From contig JBDREC010000030.1 of assembly GCA_043820105.1 (NCBI GenBank), positions 1 through 64,000 of the forward strand: a DNA stretch of 64,000 bases. Direction: 5' to 3'. Under the pieces are notes generated by a model. The model was given only the letters and a program-made list of their open reading frames with translations. It was not told the DNA's origin and did not search any database. A program made the position numbers and the translations under genes. The DNA is from JBDREC01 sp043820105 [NCBI: Pseudomonadota bacterium]. GTDB lineage: Bacteria; Bdellovibrionota_F; JAHFAK01. Positions 53,334-61,944 of this stretch are shown in pieces; within the stretch, counting starts at the first letter, position 1, and each line of letters opens with the position of its first letter.

Positions 53334-54099
53334 TATCTATTGTTTCAGCAAACCCCAAACCACCCGGTTTTGTTGTAATGAATTTAGGTAAATTTGAGAT
53401 CTGATCTTGAAAATTGGAGATATTTGCAACACCAATTGAATTATTAAATTTTTTAAACATTGGTTCATCATTTGGGGAGTCACCAATGAAAATTGAATTG
53501 TTATTAATTTCTTCAAATGACTTATTAAGCATTTCTTTTGAAAACTTATCAATCATTGTTGCCTTATCATAAGCTCCAAACCATCCATTTACATGAATAG
53601 AACTAATTTTTGAAATAGCTCCATGCTTTGTAAAGATTTCTACTATTTTATTTATTTCTTCTTTTGAAAGAGGATCAATATCTTCACAAAAATCAATTGC
53701 CAAATCAAATTCTCGATAAGCCTGGTCAGATGAGACTATTGCATTGGGAACCTCAAGTAATACTTCATTTTCAATTGCCTTAAGCTTTGCTTTAGCATTT
53801 ATAGTTTCTTCTTTTGAGAAAAAATATTTCTTATTAAGCTTTCCATTCTTCATGTAAAAATAGAAGGCTCCATTTTCACCAATAACAGCAAAGACTGGCC
53901 ACATTCTGGCAATGTGATCAACCCAACCAGCAGGTCTTCCTGTAACAGGAATGACTTTTATGCCAGCATCAAATGCTTTCCAAAGGGCATTAAAGCTTTC
54001 CTTTATAAGTTTGCCTTCATGAGTAATGGTATCATCAATGTCTGCAAAAATATATTTAATCTTTGATAAACAGGATTCAGAGTTTTCTAATAGTTTCAT
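53311..54099 (-). CDS. HAD-superfamily (type IIB, Cof-like) phosphatase
   Basis: A 262-residue cytoplasmic hydrolase read from ATG 54099; an in-frame TTG three codons upstream is possible. HAD motif I is F-A-D-I-D-D-T-I-T with both Asp, motif II is in V-T-G-R-P-A-G-W, motif III is a Lys near K-A-T-M-I-D, and motif IV is G-D-S-P-N-D-E-P-M-F. The cap is of the IIB type, as in sugar and mannosyl-glycerate phosphatases. The substrate is unknown. The last codons come from a heptamer repeat. Confidence 0.85.
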   Translation of the reverse strand: MKLLENSESCLSKIKYIFADIDDTITHEGKLIKESFNALWKAFDAGIKVIPVTGRPAGWVDHIARMWPVFAVIGENGAFYFYMKNGKLNKKYFFSKEETINAKAKLKAIENEVLLEVPNAIVSSDQAYREFDLAIDFCEDIDPLSKEEINKIVEIFTKHGAISKISSIHVNGWFGAYDKATMIDKFSKEMLNKSFEEINNNSIFIGDSPNDEPMFKKFNNSIGVANISNFQDQISNLPKFITTKPGGLGFAETIDIILNFEF

Positions 54100-54113
54100 T
54101 TTTACCAACTAAT

Positions 54114-54140
54114 TAATTCAAAATTTAAAATTCATAGTCC
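54114..54140. repeat. Degenerate TTCAAAA/TTTAAAA array
   Basis: Three imperfect units lie in the 45-base gap between hslU and the HAD gene. It is the same class as at 53308. Confidence 0.6.
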
Positions 54141-54144
54141 AAAA

Positions 54145-55575
54145 TCAAAGAATATATCTACTCAAATCTTCATCCTTCGCCAAATCATCAAGTCTTTCTT
54201 TAACATAACCCTTAGTGATCTCTATGGTCTGCGCCGGCAAATCCGGGGCCTCAAATGAAATCTCATCAAAGATTTTTTCCATGACAGTATGCAGTCTTCT
54301 TGCTCCAATGTTTTCAGTTTTTTCATTAACATATTCAGCTATTTCTGAAATTTCTGCAACTGCTTCATCTGTAAATTGAATATCAATGTCTTCAGTTTTC
54401 ATCATCTCCACATACTGTTTTGTTAAAGAATTTTCAGGCTCAGTTAGAATTCTTTGAAAATCATTTTTAGTAAGCCTATTGAGCTCAACTCTTATTGGAA
54501 ATCTTCCTTGAAGTTCTGGAATAAGATCTGATGGTTTTGATATATGAAAAGCACCAGAGGCTACAAAAAGGATATGGTCTGTTTTAATCATGCCATATTT
54601 AGTCATTACATTGGAACCCTCGACTATTGGCAGAATATCTCTTTGTACACCCTGTCTGGAAACATCAGGCCCTTGTTTAGAGCCTTGGCTTGCAATTTTG
54701 TCAATCTCATCTAAAAAGATAATACCAGAATTCTCAGCTCTTTTTACAGCTTCCTTGGAAACCTTATCCATATCCATTAAACGATTGATTTCATCATTAA
54801 TGATTATTTCACGAGCCTCTTTGATTTTCATCTTCCGTCTTTTGCTTTTTTTAGGAAACATATTTCCTAAAGCTTCTTGCATATTCATTTGCATATCATC
54901 TGGAATCTGACCAGAAAAAATTTCAATTGAAGGAATTGATTTTGATTTAGTCTCAATTTCAATTTCTTTTTCTTCAAGCTTTTCTTCATCAAGCAGTAGT
55001 TTTAATTTTTCACGGCTTTCTGATTTTTTTTCTTCCTCTTCTTGAAGTCTTTGCTCTTTTAATACATCACCTAGATCAGGTTGACTATCCTGATTCATTC
55101 GATCAAAGTGTGTATTTCTTGAAAAAGGAGGTTTCATGCGAGGTTTAGCAGGAGTGGGTAGTAATAAATCAAGCAGCTTTTCTTGCGCATTTATTTTAGC
55201 TTTTTCATAAAGCCTTTCTCTTTCTTCTGCTTTAACCATATTAACACTTATTTGGACAAGGTCTCTGACCATTGATTCAACATCTTTGCCCACATATCCA
55301 ATTTCAGTAAACTTTGAAGCCTCTACTTTAATAAATGGCGCTTGGGCGAGCTTAGCTAGCCTTCGTGCTATTTCAGTTTTTCCAACACCTGTTGGTCCAA
55401 TCATGATGATGTTCTTTGGTGTAATTTCATCACGCATATCTTCAGAAACGTTTTGTCTTCTCCATCTATTTCTAAGAGCAATGGCTACTGCACGTTTTGC
55501 TTTATCCTGTCCAATAATATATCGATCAAGCTGAGCTACGACTTCTTTTGGAGTTAAAGTTAGTTTATTTTCCAT
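54145..55575 (-). CDS. hslU: HslU AAA+ unfoldase of the HslUV protease
   Basis: A 476-residue ATPase that unfolds proteins and feeds HslV. I start at ATG 55575, six bases after GGAG; the ATG four codons earlier overlaps that site. Walker A is G-P-T-G-V-G-K-T-E, Walker B is [10 protein letters not shown], sensor residues follow, and the C terminus ends S-R-Y-I-L, the tail that docks into HslV. The intermediate I domain is acidic and slightly long. It is the third gene of xerC-hslV-hslU. Confidence 0.97.
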   Translation of the reverse strand: MENKLTLTPKEVVAQLDRYIIGQDKAKRAVAIALRNRWRRQNVSEDMRDEITPKNIIMIGPTGVGKTEIARRLAKLAQAPFIKVEASKFTEIGYVGKDVESMVRDLVQISVNMVKAEERERLYEKAKINAQEKLLDLLLPTPAKPRMKPPFSRNTHFDRMNQDSQPDLGDVLKEQRLQEEEEKKSESREKLKLLLDEEKLEEKEIEIETKSKSIPSIEIFSGQIPDDMQMNMQEALGNMFPKKSKRRKMKIKEAREIIINDEINRLMDMDKVSKEAVKRAENSGIIFLDEIDKIASQGSKQGPDVSRQGVQRDILPIVEGSNVMTKYGMIKTDHILFVASGAFHISKPSDLIPELQGRFPIRVELNRLTKNDFQRILTEPENSLTKQYVEMMKTEDIDIQFTDEAVAEISEIAEYVNEKTENIGARRLHTVMEKIFDEISFEAPDLPAQTIEITKGYVKERLDDLAKDEDLSRYIL

Positions 55576-55635
55576 TAAATTCTCCATATTTTTTATTAAG
55601 TGATTAAAAGCAAATAAAATGTAAATTGTAAAAAC

Positions 55636-55662
55636 TACTTACCACTTACCACTTACCACTTA
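55636..55662. repeat. CCACTTA heptamer array between hslV and hslU
   Basis: About four units of TACCACT. They are the reverse complement of the array at the lolA stop and the same as at 56320. Confidence 0.85.
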
Positions 55663-55663
55663 T

Positions 55664-56203
55664 TTATAATTCTTCTACTACAATATTATAATTTGTAAAA
55701 ACACAAATATCTGCAGCGACTTTTAAAGACTTTTCAGCTATTTCTTTAGCTGATAAATCAGTATTTTCTTTTAAAGCTCTGGCAGCAGCCAGTGCAAAGG
55801 ATCCGCCTGATCCTATTGCAGCGATTCCATCATCAGGTTCAATGACATCGCCTCTACCTGATAAGGTTAATATTGTTTCATCATTTGCAACAATCATTAA
55901 AGCTTCTAATTGCCTTAAGAATTTATCTGATCTCCATTCTTTAGCTAGCTCAACAGAAGCTCTTGTAATATTACCGTTGTATTCTTCGAGCTTTGCTGAA
56001 AACTTATCAAATAAAGTAAAGGCATCAGCTGTTGCTCCAGCAAAACCTGCAATCACTTTATCATTAAAAAGTCTTCTAACTTTCCTGGCAGTAGCTTTCA
56101 TTATTGTATTTTGCAAACTTACTTGCCCATCACCTGCCAAAGCAACTTTTCCATCTTTTTGCACAGCTAAAATGGTTGTTGCGTGAAATGTTATTTCTGA
56201 CAT
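55664..56203 (-). CDS. hslV: HslV peptidase of the HslUV protease
   Basis: A 179-residue threonine peptidase that forms a double hexameric ring. Eight residues (M-S-E-I-T-F-H-A) precede the catalytic T9-T10-I, so an N-terminal propeptide must be removed, unlike E. coli where only Met is lost. The core [12 protein letters not shown] and [14 protein letters not shown] is typical. It precedes hslU, with a heptamer array between them. Confidence 0.97.
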   Translation of the reverse strand: MSEITFHATTILAVQKDGKVALAGDGQVSLQNTIMKATARKVRRLFNDKVIAGFAGATADAFTLFDKFSAKLEEYNGNITRASVELAKEWRSDKFLRQLEALMIVANDETILTLSGRGDVIEPDDGIAAIGSGGSFALAAARALKENTDLSAKEIAEKSLKVAADICVFTNYNIVVEEL

Positions 56204-56218
56204 GTTCTCTCCATTTTT

Positions 56219-56249
56219 GTTGCTGGTTGCTGGTTGCTAGTTGCTGGTG
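56219..56249. repeat. TGCTGGT heptamer array
   Basis: Four tandem units (one TGCTAGT), just upstream of hslV. It lies in the xerC-hslV gap together with the array at 56320. Confidence 0.85.
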
Positions 56250-56319
56250 AAAAAACCTATCACATAATAACAAACAAGCAGCAATCCAAATTTATCTAAG
56301 TGTTTGAATTTGGTTTTCT

Positions 56320-56355
56320 ACCACTTACCACTTACCACTTACCACTTACCACTTA
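56320..56355. repeat. CCACTTA heptamer array after xerC
   Basis: Five exact tandem CCACTTA units end at the xerC stop codon. It is the longest perfect array in the window. Confidence 0.9.
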
Positions 56356-56356
56356 A

Positions 56357-57265
56357 TTACGCTTTTGGGTGTGTCCTATCATATTCTTCAATCAACTTAT
56401 TAACACTTACTTTAGTATAACGTTGAGTTGTGGATAACATTGAATGTCCCAAAAGCTCTTGAATACTTCTTAAGTCAACCCCTGAATCTAAAAGATGAGT
56501 TGCAAAGGTGTGTCTAAAAACGTGAGGTGTAACTTTTTTTTGGATTCCATTTCTTTTTAAATACTTATCAATTATTCTTGAAATTCCTTTTTGAGAAATT
56601 CTATTTTTACTTTTATTCAAAAATAAAGGTTTAGAATCATTGGAAACAGAATTATAATCAATACCTACAATATCAAGATATCTTGTCATTGCAAACTTTG
56701 CTTTATTTCCAAATAAGACGATTCTTTCTTTGTTACCTTTACCAATTAATCGAATACATTTATCATTAAAATCTACATTACTTGTATTTAACGAAACAAG
56801 CTCACTTACTCTCACACCAGATGCGTATAAAAGTTCAAGTATAGCTCGATCTCTTAATTCTTGCCATGAATCACCATTTGCTGATTCGATTAAAGTGAAT
56901 ACCTCATCAACTGACATAGTTAATGGTAGATATTTTTTTCTTTTAGGTGTAGCAACATTTTTTGCAATATTTTCTTTTACCTTACCTTCCGTTTTCATGT
57001 AAGTCATAAAGCTTCTTAAGCTTGCTATTTTCCTTGCTAAAGTTGTGCTTGAATTTTTGTTATATAAATAAGCTAAAAAAGCTCTGATATGTTGAACTGA
57101 AATTATATTTAAATCAAAGGGATCATTAAATGATTTAAGAATTTTTTGCTCAAGTAAGAATCTTGAAAAATCTTCTAAGTCATTTGAATAGTTCCTTAGT
57201 GTATGACTTGAATAGTGTTTAACATTTTTTAAATATTCAATGAAATCTTTGATATGCTTTTTCAT
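56357..57265 (-). CDS. xerC: Tyrosine recombinase XerC
   Basis: A 302-residue site-specific recombinase that resolves chromosome dimers. The N-terminal SAM-like DNA-binding domain (about 1-90) has H-T-L-R-N-Y-S-N-D-L. The catalytic domain has Arg in A-S-G-V-R-V-S-E-L, Lys in G-K-G-N-K-E-R, H-V-F-R-H-T-F-A, L-G-H-S-M-L-S-T-T, and the nucleophile Tyr in Q-R-Y-T-K. Its place before hslVU is common and argues for a housekeeping XerC rather than a phage integrase. No dif site was recognised. Confidence 0.93.
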   Translation of the reverse strand: MKKHIKDFIEYLKNVKHYSSHTLRNYSNDLEDFSRFLLEQKILKSFNDPFDLNIISVQHIRAFLAYLYNKNSSTTLARKIASLRSFMTYMKTEGKVKENIAKNVATPKRKKYLPLTMSVDEVFTLIESANGDSWQELRDRAILELLYASGVRVSELVSLNTSNVDFNDKCIRLIGKGNKERIVLFGNKAKFAMTRYLDIVGIDYNSVSNDSKPLFLNKSKNRISQKGISRIIDKYLKRNGIQKKVTPHVFRHTFATHLLDSGVDLRSIQELLGHSMLSTTQRYTKVSVNKLIEEYDRTHPKA

Positions 57266-57341
57266 TTATAAATAATTTCGTTTGCTTAAGTTATTAATAA
57301 ATAAGTATTGTTTTGGTGTTTGTCAAGGTGTAGTGAACATA

Positions 57342-57380
57342 TTAAATTTTGAATTTTGAATTTTAGATTTTGGATTATGG
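57342..57380. repeat. TTTTGAA heptamer array
   Basis: Four to five units TTTTGAA, then variants TTTTAGA and TTTTGGA, between thiC and xerC. Confidence 0.8.
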
Positions 57381-57390
57381 TTTTAGACAG

Positions 57391-58656
57391 TTATTTATTT
57401 TTCATATCACGAATTGTTTTTACGGAACAGAATTCGCCGCACATTGAGCAAACTTCTTCATCATTTATGCAATCACCATCTCTCATTGATTTGGCTAGTT
57501 GGGGGTCTATAACGGCTTCAAGTTCATTTTTCCAATCAAGGTTTGCTCTTAGGCGAGAAACGTGATCATCCCAGTCCCTGGCTCCTTTGATGCCTTTAGC
57601 TATATCAGCTGCATGAGCTGCAATTCTGCAAGTAATAACTCCTTCACGAACATCATTTAGGCTTGGAAGCTTTAAGTGTTCGGCTCTTGTTACATAACAC
57701 AAGAAAGCTGCTCCACTCATAGCTGCTACTGCGCCACCAATTGCACTTGTAATGTGATCATAACCTGGGGCAACATCTGTAACGATAGGTCCAAGTACGT
57801 AGAAGGGTGCATCATTACAAATTTCTCTTTCAAGTTCCATGTTTTTTTGAACTTGATTCAGAGGTATATGGCCTGGACCTTCAATAAATACTTGAACGCC
57901 AAAGTCAAAAGCTCGTTTTTGAAGTTCACCCTGTGTTTTCAACTCATGAATTTGTGCTTCATCGGTCGCATCAGCTAGGCAGCCAGGCCTTAATCCATCC
58001 CCAATACTAAGAGCCATGTCATACTTTTTGCAAACCTCCAGGATTTGATCAAAATGTGTATATAAAAAAGATTCTTTCTTGTTTTCCTTAATCCATTTAA
58101 TTAAGTAGGATCCACCGCGAGAAACAACACCACCAAGTCTTTTTTCAACCATAGGAATACAAGCTTCAGTAACTGCATTGTGGATTGTTAGAAAATCAAC
58201 ACCTTGCTGCCCATGATTTTCAAGGATTTCCAAAAACTCATCAATTCCAACATTAGTTTCATTTTTGTATTTAACCATTAATTCATATATTGGAACTGTT
58301 CCAACTGGAATAGTAGATCTTTTGATCATCTCTTGTCTAATTTCAGTTAGATTTCCACCTGTGGATAAGTCCATGACAAAATGAGCACCAGCTTTAATAG
58401 TAACTTCAAGCTTTGCAAGCTCTTCAATAAGATCAATTTTCATTGGGCTTGTGCCAATGTTAGCATTTACTTTTGTTTTTAATTTTCTTCCAATTGCATA
58501 GGGCAGGGCATTTGTGTGCAGAGGGTTTATTGGAATACAGATTGTACCATCTGCGATTCCCTGTCTTATATATTCAGCGCTAAGTCCTTCAAATTTAGCA
58601 CATTCTTCCATTTCTCGTGTAATAATTCCAGCTTTTGCATTTTCCAGTAAGGTCAT
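57391..58656 (-). CDS. thiC: Phosphomethylpyrimidine synthase, short form
   Basis: Makes the thiamine pyrimidine (HMP-P) from AIR by a radical SAM reaction. I start at ATG 58656, eight bases after GGAG; the first codon of the longer frame is three codons earlier. At 421 residues it lacks the long N-terminal extension of E. coli ThiC. The 4Fe-4S site at the C terminus is C-S-M-C-G-E-F-C, the short-form spacing. Family blocks such as A-N-I-G-T-S, M-D-L-S-T-G-G and E-G-P-G-H are clear. I see no TPP riboswitch upstream and no other thi gene in the window. Confidence 0.96.
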   Translation of the reverse strand: MTLLENAKAGIITREMEECAKFEGLSAEYIRQGIADGTICIPINPLHTNALPYAIGRKLKTKVNANIGTSPMKIDLIEELAKLEVTIKAGAHFVMDLSTGGNLTEIRQEMIKRSTIPVGTVPIYELMVKYKNETNVGIDEFLEILENHGQQGVDFLTIHNAVTEACIPMVEKRLGGVVSRGGSYLIKWIKENKKESFLYTHFDQILEVCKKYDMALSIGDGLRPGCLADATDEAQIHELKTQGELQKRAFDFGVQVFIEGPGHIPLNQVQKNMELEREICNDAPFYVLGPIVTDVAPGYDHITSAIGGAVAAMSGAAFLCYVTRAEHLKLPSLNDVREGVITCRIAAHAADIAKGIKGARDWDDHVSRLRANLDWKNELEAVIDPQLAKSMRDGDCINDEEVCSMCGEFCSVKTIRDMKNK

Positions 58657-58707
58657 AGTAAACACTCCATTAAGATTAATTATAATACTACTTGCAGCAA
58701 ACTAAAG

Positions 58708-58735
58708 TGACCAGAGCGCCAGAGCACCAGTCTCC
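58708..58735. repeat. Degenerate CCAGAGC array
   Basis: Units ACCAGAGC, GCCAGAGC and ACCAGTCT lie upstream of thiC. The period is 7 to 8. It occupies the place where a thiamine riboswitch might be expected. Confidence 0.6.
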
Positions 58736-58821
58736 AGGTTTGATTAATATAACTAGCAAACAATTTATGCTGTATATCTCATTGCATAATATAAAATCAA
58801 GTAAATCTTTTCCTAAAAAAC

Positions 58822-58849
58822 TTGACATAATGCGTCGCATTGTGATATT
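58822..58849 (+). promoter_or_regulatory. Possible sigma-70 promoter
   Basis: TTGACA at 58822-58827, then 16 bases, then GATATT at 58844-58849. It would start transcription about 35 bases before the ATG at 58891. The -35 is perfect and the -10 is weak. Confidence 0.35.
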
Positions 58850-58890
58850 GCTTCGCGTGAACAATCTACAAGACTATATGGGGTACTCTT

Positions 58891-60576
58891 ATGAAACTAT
58901 TTAAACTAACAAATCTGTTAATTTATCCACTTACCATCTTAATCCTAATCTTAAGTCTTAATCCTGATCTCAATGCACTTACTGAATCAGAATTTCTTAA
59001 TGAGTATAATAATGCCTATACAAGCTTATCAGAATCTCAAAGACAATCATGGATAGAAAGAATCTCAAATAATCACCATGAACTAGAACCTGCTCATATT
59101 AAAGAAATAATAAAAAGTGATTTTATTGAGGCTGGTAAAAAGCGCAATGACGCAATAGATCTGGATAAGCTACATTTTTTTTATAGCTTTATAAAAAGCC
59201 TGGTTCAAAAGCCACTTGATGATGAACTTCTTGAGGTAATTCTAGGTAAAATAGAATTTGATAATACAAAAATTCAAAGAATAATTGAAAGCTATTTAAG
59301 TGATCTAGATACTTTGAAAAGAAAACCTAAATTAGATGACACTGCCACCAAATTTGTGCCCAAACTTGCTGTTTTATGGTCTGAAGTATTATGCATAATA
59401 TCTTTAAACTCTTATTCAAATTTTAAAGGTAGCTATTATTTTTATTGGATACATAAAATTTATAAAGGTCTAAGCAATACTAAAAAGGCAATCCCAGCTG
59501 AAATAATCACAAAAGTTCATGGATATGCTTTAAGAGCTGCAGTTCAACACATGATTATAAAATCTAGAGATGATTTTCTTAGACCTGAATATGATAATAA
59601 AAGTCCTGAAGCTTTATTTTCTTTATTAAAGGAACTTCTTAATCATCCTAAATATGAACCCTTTAAGCTCGCTGGTACAGCAACATATTACTTAAAATTA
59701 TTAAGTTTTAAAGAATTATTTTATGACCTTGCAAAGCCTAAAAAGACAATTCTTTGTGATTATTTCCTTTTAGAAGTGCTTGAGTATAATATTTTTTCAA
59801 CAGCAATATCTATTATTTACACAAGACATAATGTAAGACCATCACTTGAGCTATCATTACTCATTGCTGAATTGCATTACTTGGATATTTTATTAAAGGA
59901 ATTTGCTATCGAGGTATTAAGTCATGAAAGCTATCAGGATATTCAATATCAAAAAGATAAGCATGCAATAATGGCGGAATATATTAGAGATAGAGATAAG
60001 GCCTTTGGAAGCTATATGACTTTTGATGATAGTGAAAAAGACGCAATAGCATCAAAAAAGACTTTTGATACTGAAGAATATGAAGATTTATTAAAAGGAC
60101 TAAGCTCTTCAATTTCTTTTGAAAAAATGCTAGCAGCTCAAGAACTTTATTTTGCTAAAGATAAATTAAAATCATTAGATATAAATCAAATAATAAAACT
60201 TCATCAAGCACTAGTTGATATTTTAATTGAAGATATTCCTAAAAAAATTGCAGCTCCTGGTTTCATTAATGAAGTAGCAGCCAAAGAATATGCAGCCAAA
60301 GCTCTTGGTTTAGATGTTTTCACGTCATTGGATGAATCTGGACTTGGAAATATAAGAAAAACAAATTTTTTAAGCTCTGGGGATGCTTTATTAATAGCGC
60401 TTAAGAAATTTTACGGGAAACCTTCTTTCTATGATTTGGGAGATTATATTTTAGAATCCTTAAAACATGATGAGCACAGTTATCAACTTAAAATCGCTAA
60501 GAGCTTCATTAATAAAGCCAATGGAATTATAGAAGATTCAATCAATCCACGAATATCTTGCATGGCTTTATTTTAA
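58891..60576 (+). CDS. Exported helical protein of unknown function
   Basis: A 561-residue protein with TATGGGGT before the ATG and a signal peptide ending near L-N-A-L-T. The rest is almost entirely helical, with heptad-like hydrophobic spacing and one block (about 390-470) of HEAT-like repeats (S-I-S-F-E-K-M-L-A-A-Q-E-L-Y-F-A). No catalytic motif is seen. Its style resembles the HEAT-like exported protein at 434 and the helical middle of the M48-UbiB protein, so they may belong to one lineage-specific family of exported scaffolds. Confidence 0.6.
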   Translation: MKLFKLTNLLIYPLTILILILSLNPDLNALTESEFLNEYNNAYTSLSESQRQSWIERISNNHHELEPAHIKEIIKSDFIEAGKKRNDAIDLDKLHFFYSFIKSLVQKPLDDELLEVILGKIEFDNTKIQRIIESYLSDLDTLKRKPKLDDTATKFVPKLAVLWSEVLCIISLNSYSNFKGSYYFYWIHKIYKGLSNTKKAIPAEIITKVHGYALRAAVQHMIIKSRDDFLRPEYDNKSPEALFSLLKELLNHPKYEPFKLAGTATYYLKLLSFKELFYDLAKPKKTILCDYFLLEVLEYNIFSTAISIIYTRHNVRPSLELSLLIAELHYLDILLKEFAIEVLSHESYQDIQYQKDKHAIMAEYIRDRDKAFGSYMTFDDSEKDAIASKKTFDTEEYEDLLKGLSSSISFEKMLAAQELYFAKDKLKSLDINQIIKLHQALVDILIEDIPKKIAAPGFINEVAAKEYAAKALGLDVFTSLDESGLGNIRKTNFLSSGDALLIALKKFYGKPSFYDLGDYILESLKHDEHSYQLKIAKSFINKANGIIEDSINPRISCMALF

Positions 60577-60716
60577 TTAAAATATATTTATGGGGAAAAA
60601 GTTTTTTTTCCTGGCACCATGTATGGAATTGTTTTAAAAAGACATTATTATATAAAGAAATATTGAATTCAAATAAATATAGCTTTTTCAATTATATAAT
60701 TATAATAAAACAAACC

Positions 60717-61040
60717 ATGGATAGCTTAAAATTAAAATATAAAACGCCACATCTTTTTGAGTTTAATAAAAATAGAAACTCTAAAACAGCCTGCTTTAGT
60801 GGTTCAGGCGCAAAATATACTTCAGCACTTGATGCGTTTGTATGTAATACTGGAAGCGATAAAGGTGGAAATCCAGATCCAGGATGCATGCATGGAGACG
60901 GAAACACTAATAATCAAAAATTCATCCTTGTTTGTGGCTTAGGTTCGGCTGTTGTTGCTGCAAGAGAGTGCTCAGGCGGAAGCGGGTTTAGCTTAAGAGA
61001 TGATGCCTGTTATATAGGTAATGGTGCAGGTCCACATTAA
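60717..61040 (+). CDS. Six-repeat Cys/Gly peptide, possible modified-peptide (RiPP) precursor
   Basis: A 107-residue protein read from ATG 60717. No signal peptide is present. The first 24 residues (M-D-S-L-K-L-K-Y-K-T-P-H-L-F-E-F) look like a leader. Six motifs C-x2-G-[S/D/N]-[G/D/A] follow at Cys 26, 43, 57, 73, 85 and 98: CFSGSG, CNTGSD, CMHGDG, CGLGSA, CSGGSG and CYIGNG. All six Cys are in the motif. A K-Y-x-x-P-x-L leader with spaced Cys-Gly repeats recalls peptides matured by radical SAM/SPASM enzymes, but no maturase or transporter is in the window near it. The ribosome site is poor. Low-complexity chance coding is the alternative. Confidence 0.5.
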   Translation: MDSLKLKYKTPHLFEFNKNRNSKTACFSGSGAKYTSALDAFVCNTGSDKGGNPDPGCMHGDGNTNNQKFILVCGLGSAVVAARECSGGSGFSLRDDACYIGNGAGPH

Positions 61041-61167
61041 TATATATATTGATAAATTTTAAGCGTATTTCTAAGTAAGCAGCATAATCCTGGACATTAA
61101 TACCCCATCCTATTAAGCTATCATAATGTAACCCATTGTAATAATTGTAATACAAAAACTATCTCTG

Positions 61168-61183
61168 TGGCGTAAAACTTGCA
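61168..61183 (+). promoter_or_regulatory. Sigma-54 (-24/-12) promoter
   Basis: TGGCGTAAAACTTGCA keeps GG-N10-GC and a perfect TTGCA. The predicted start is near 61194, about 61 bases before the GTG start of the exported protein at 61255. Confidence 0.68.
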
Positions 61184-61254
61184 AAGATTTCTTTTGATTT
61201 TAATTTATTTTAGTACTATGAAAATTAAGTATTTAATATTTTGGGAGTTTATTT

Positions 61255-61944
61255 GTGAAACAACACATTCTTAGATTAATTTCGGCTCTGATCATTATCT
61301 CAATAATTCCCATATTTCTTAATGCCATAAACCTTGAAAATTCTGAAGATGAAGAAAAGATCATTTGTTTAATTGATGAAGCCTTACTTCCCCTTTATAA
61401 TAATGAAGATAGTGAAGAAAGATTGCTGTCAATAATAGATGAAATGATATTAATTTTCACCAAATATTATAACCAAAAAAAAGGCAAAGGTCTTTTTGCA
61501 AGACAGGAAGCCTTTGATAAAAGGATTATTTTTCAAAGGGTTGTTAACGGGTTTCTAATTATTTCAGATATTCAAACTAGTGAAAGGGCAGATTTAAAAA
61601 TCTTAAAATTCCTAATTTCAATAAATGGATGCACAATGGACATATCAGTTATCACAATAAAAAAGCTTTTGCTGAATAAAGTTGAAACTGTAGTTGAAAA
61701 CTTTGAGCTTGGCGATTTTGTTTATAAGAAAATAACATTATCAAGAAAATATTTATTGTATTTTGTAAATGATATCAGGCAATACTATAGTCGCAGAGTA
61801 AGTAAACTTGACTTCAATGTAGAAAGTTTTAGAGACAAATTGAGCAGGGTATATGTTCAAGTAAATTACTATAAGTTAAGAGATGATCTAGCAGCCACAT
61901 TTGATGAACTAGATGAAATCATTCCAAAACCCACCAAGAAATAA
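61255..61944 (+). CDS. Exported helical protein of unknown function
   Basis: A 229-residue protein starting at GTG 61255 after GGGAG. A signal peptide ends near I-F-L-N-A. The mature part is acidic at first (E-N-S-E-D-E-E) and then Lys/Arg-rich and helical throughout; its only Cys are I-I-C-L and G-C-T-M. It matches no family I know. It has its own -24/-12 promoter. Confidence 0.6.
   Translation: MKQHILRLISALIIISIIPIFLNAINLENSEDEEKIICLIDEALLPLYNNEDSEERLLSIIDEMILIFTKYYNQKKGKGLFARQEAFDKRIIFQRVVNGFLIISDIQTSERADLKILKFLISINGCTMDISVITIKKLLLNKVETVVENFELGDFVYKKITLSRKYLLYFVNDIRQYYSRRVSKLDFNVESFRDKLSRVYVQVNYYKLRDDLAATFDELDEIIPKPTKK

Noticed and set aside
55636-56355. CRISPR array from the regularly spaced CCACTTA units
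   Set aside because: Units are 7 bases with no spacers, and no cas genes are present; they are simple tandem arrays.
56357-57265. The tyrosine recombinase as integrase of a mobile island
   Set aside because: Its sequence and its position before hslVU fit the housekeeping XerC; the broken tRNA-Ser lies 6 kb away with no attachment-site pair.
58657-58890. Thiamine (TPP) riboswitch upstream of thiC
   Set aside because: The conserved CTGAGA and the second conserved block are absent on the minus strand; the space holds a degenerate CCAGAGC array instead.
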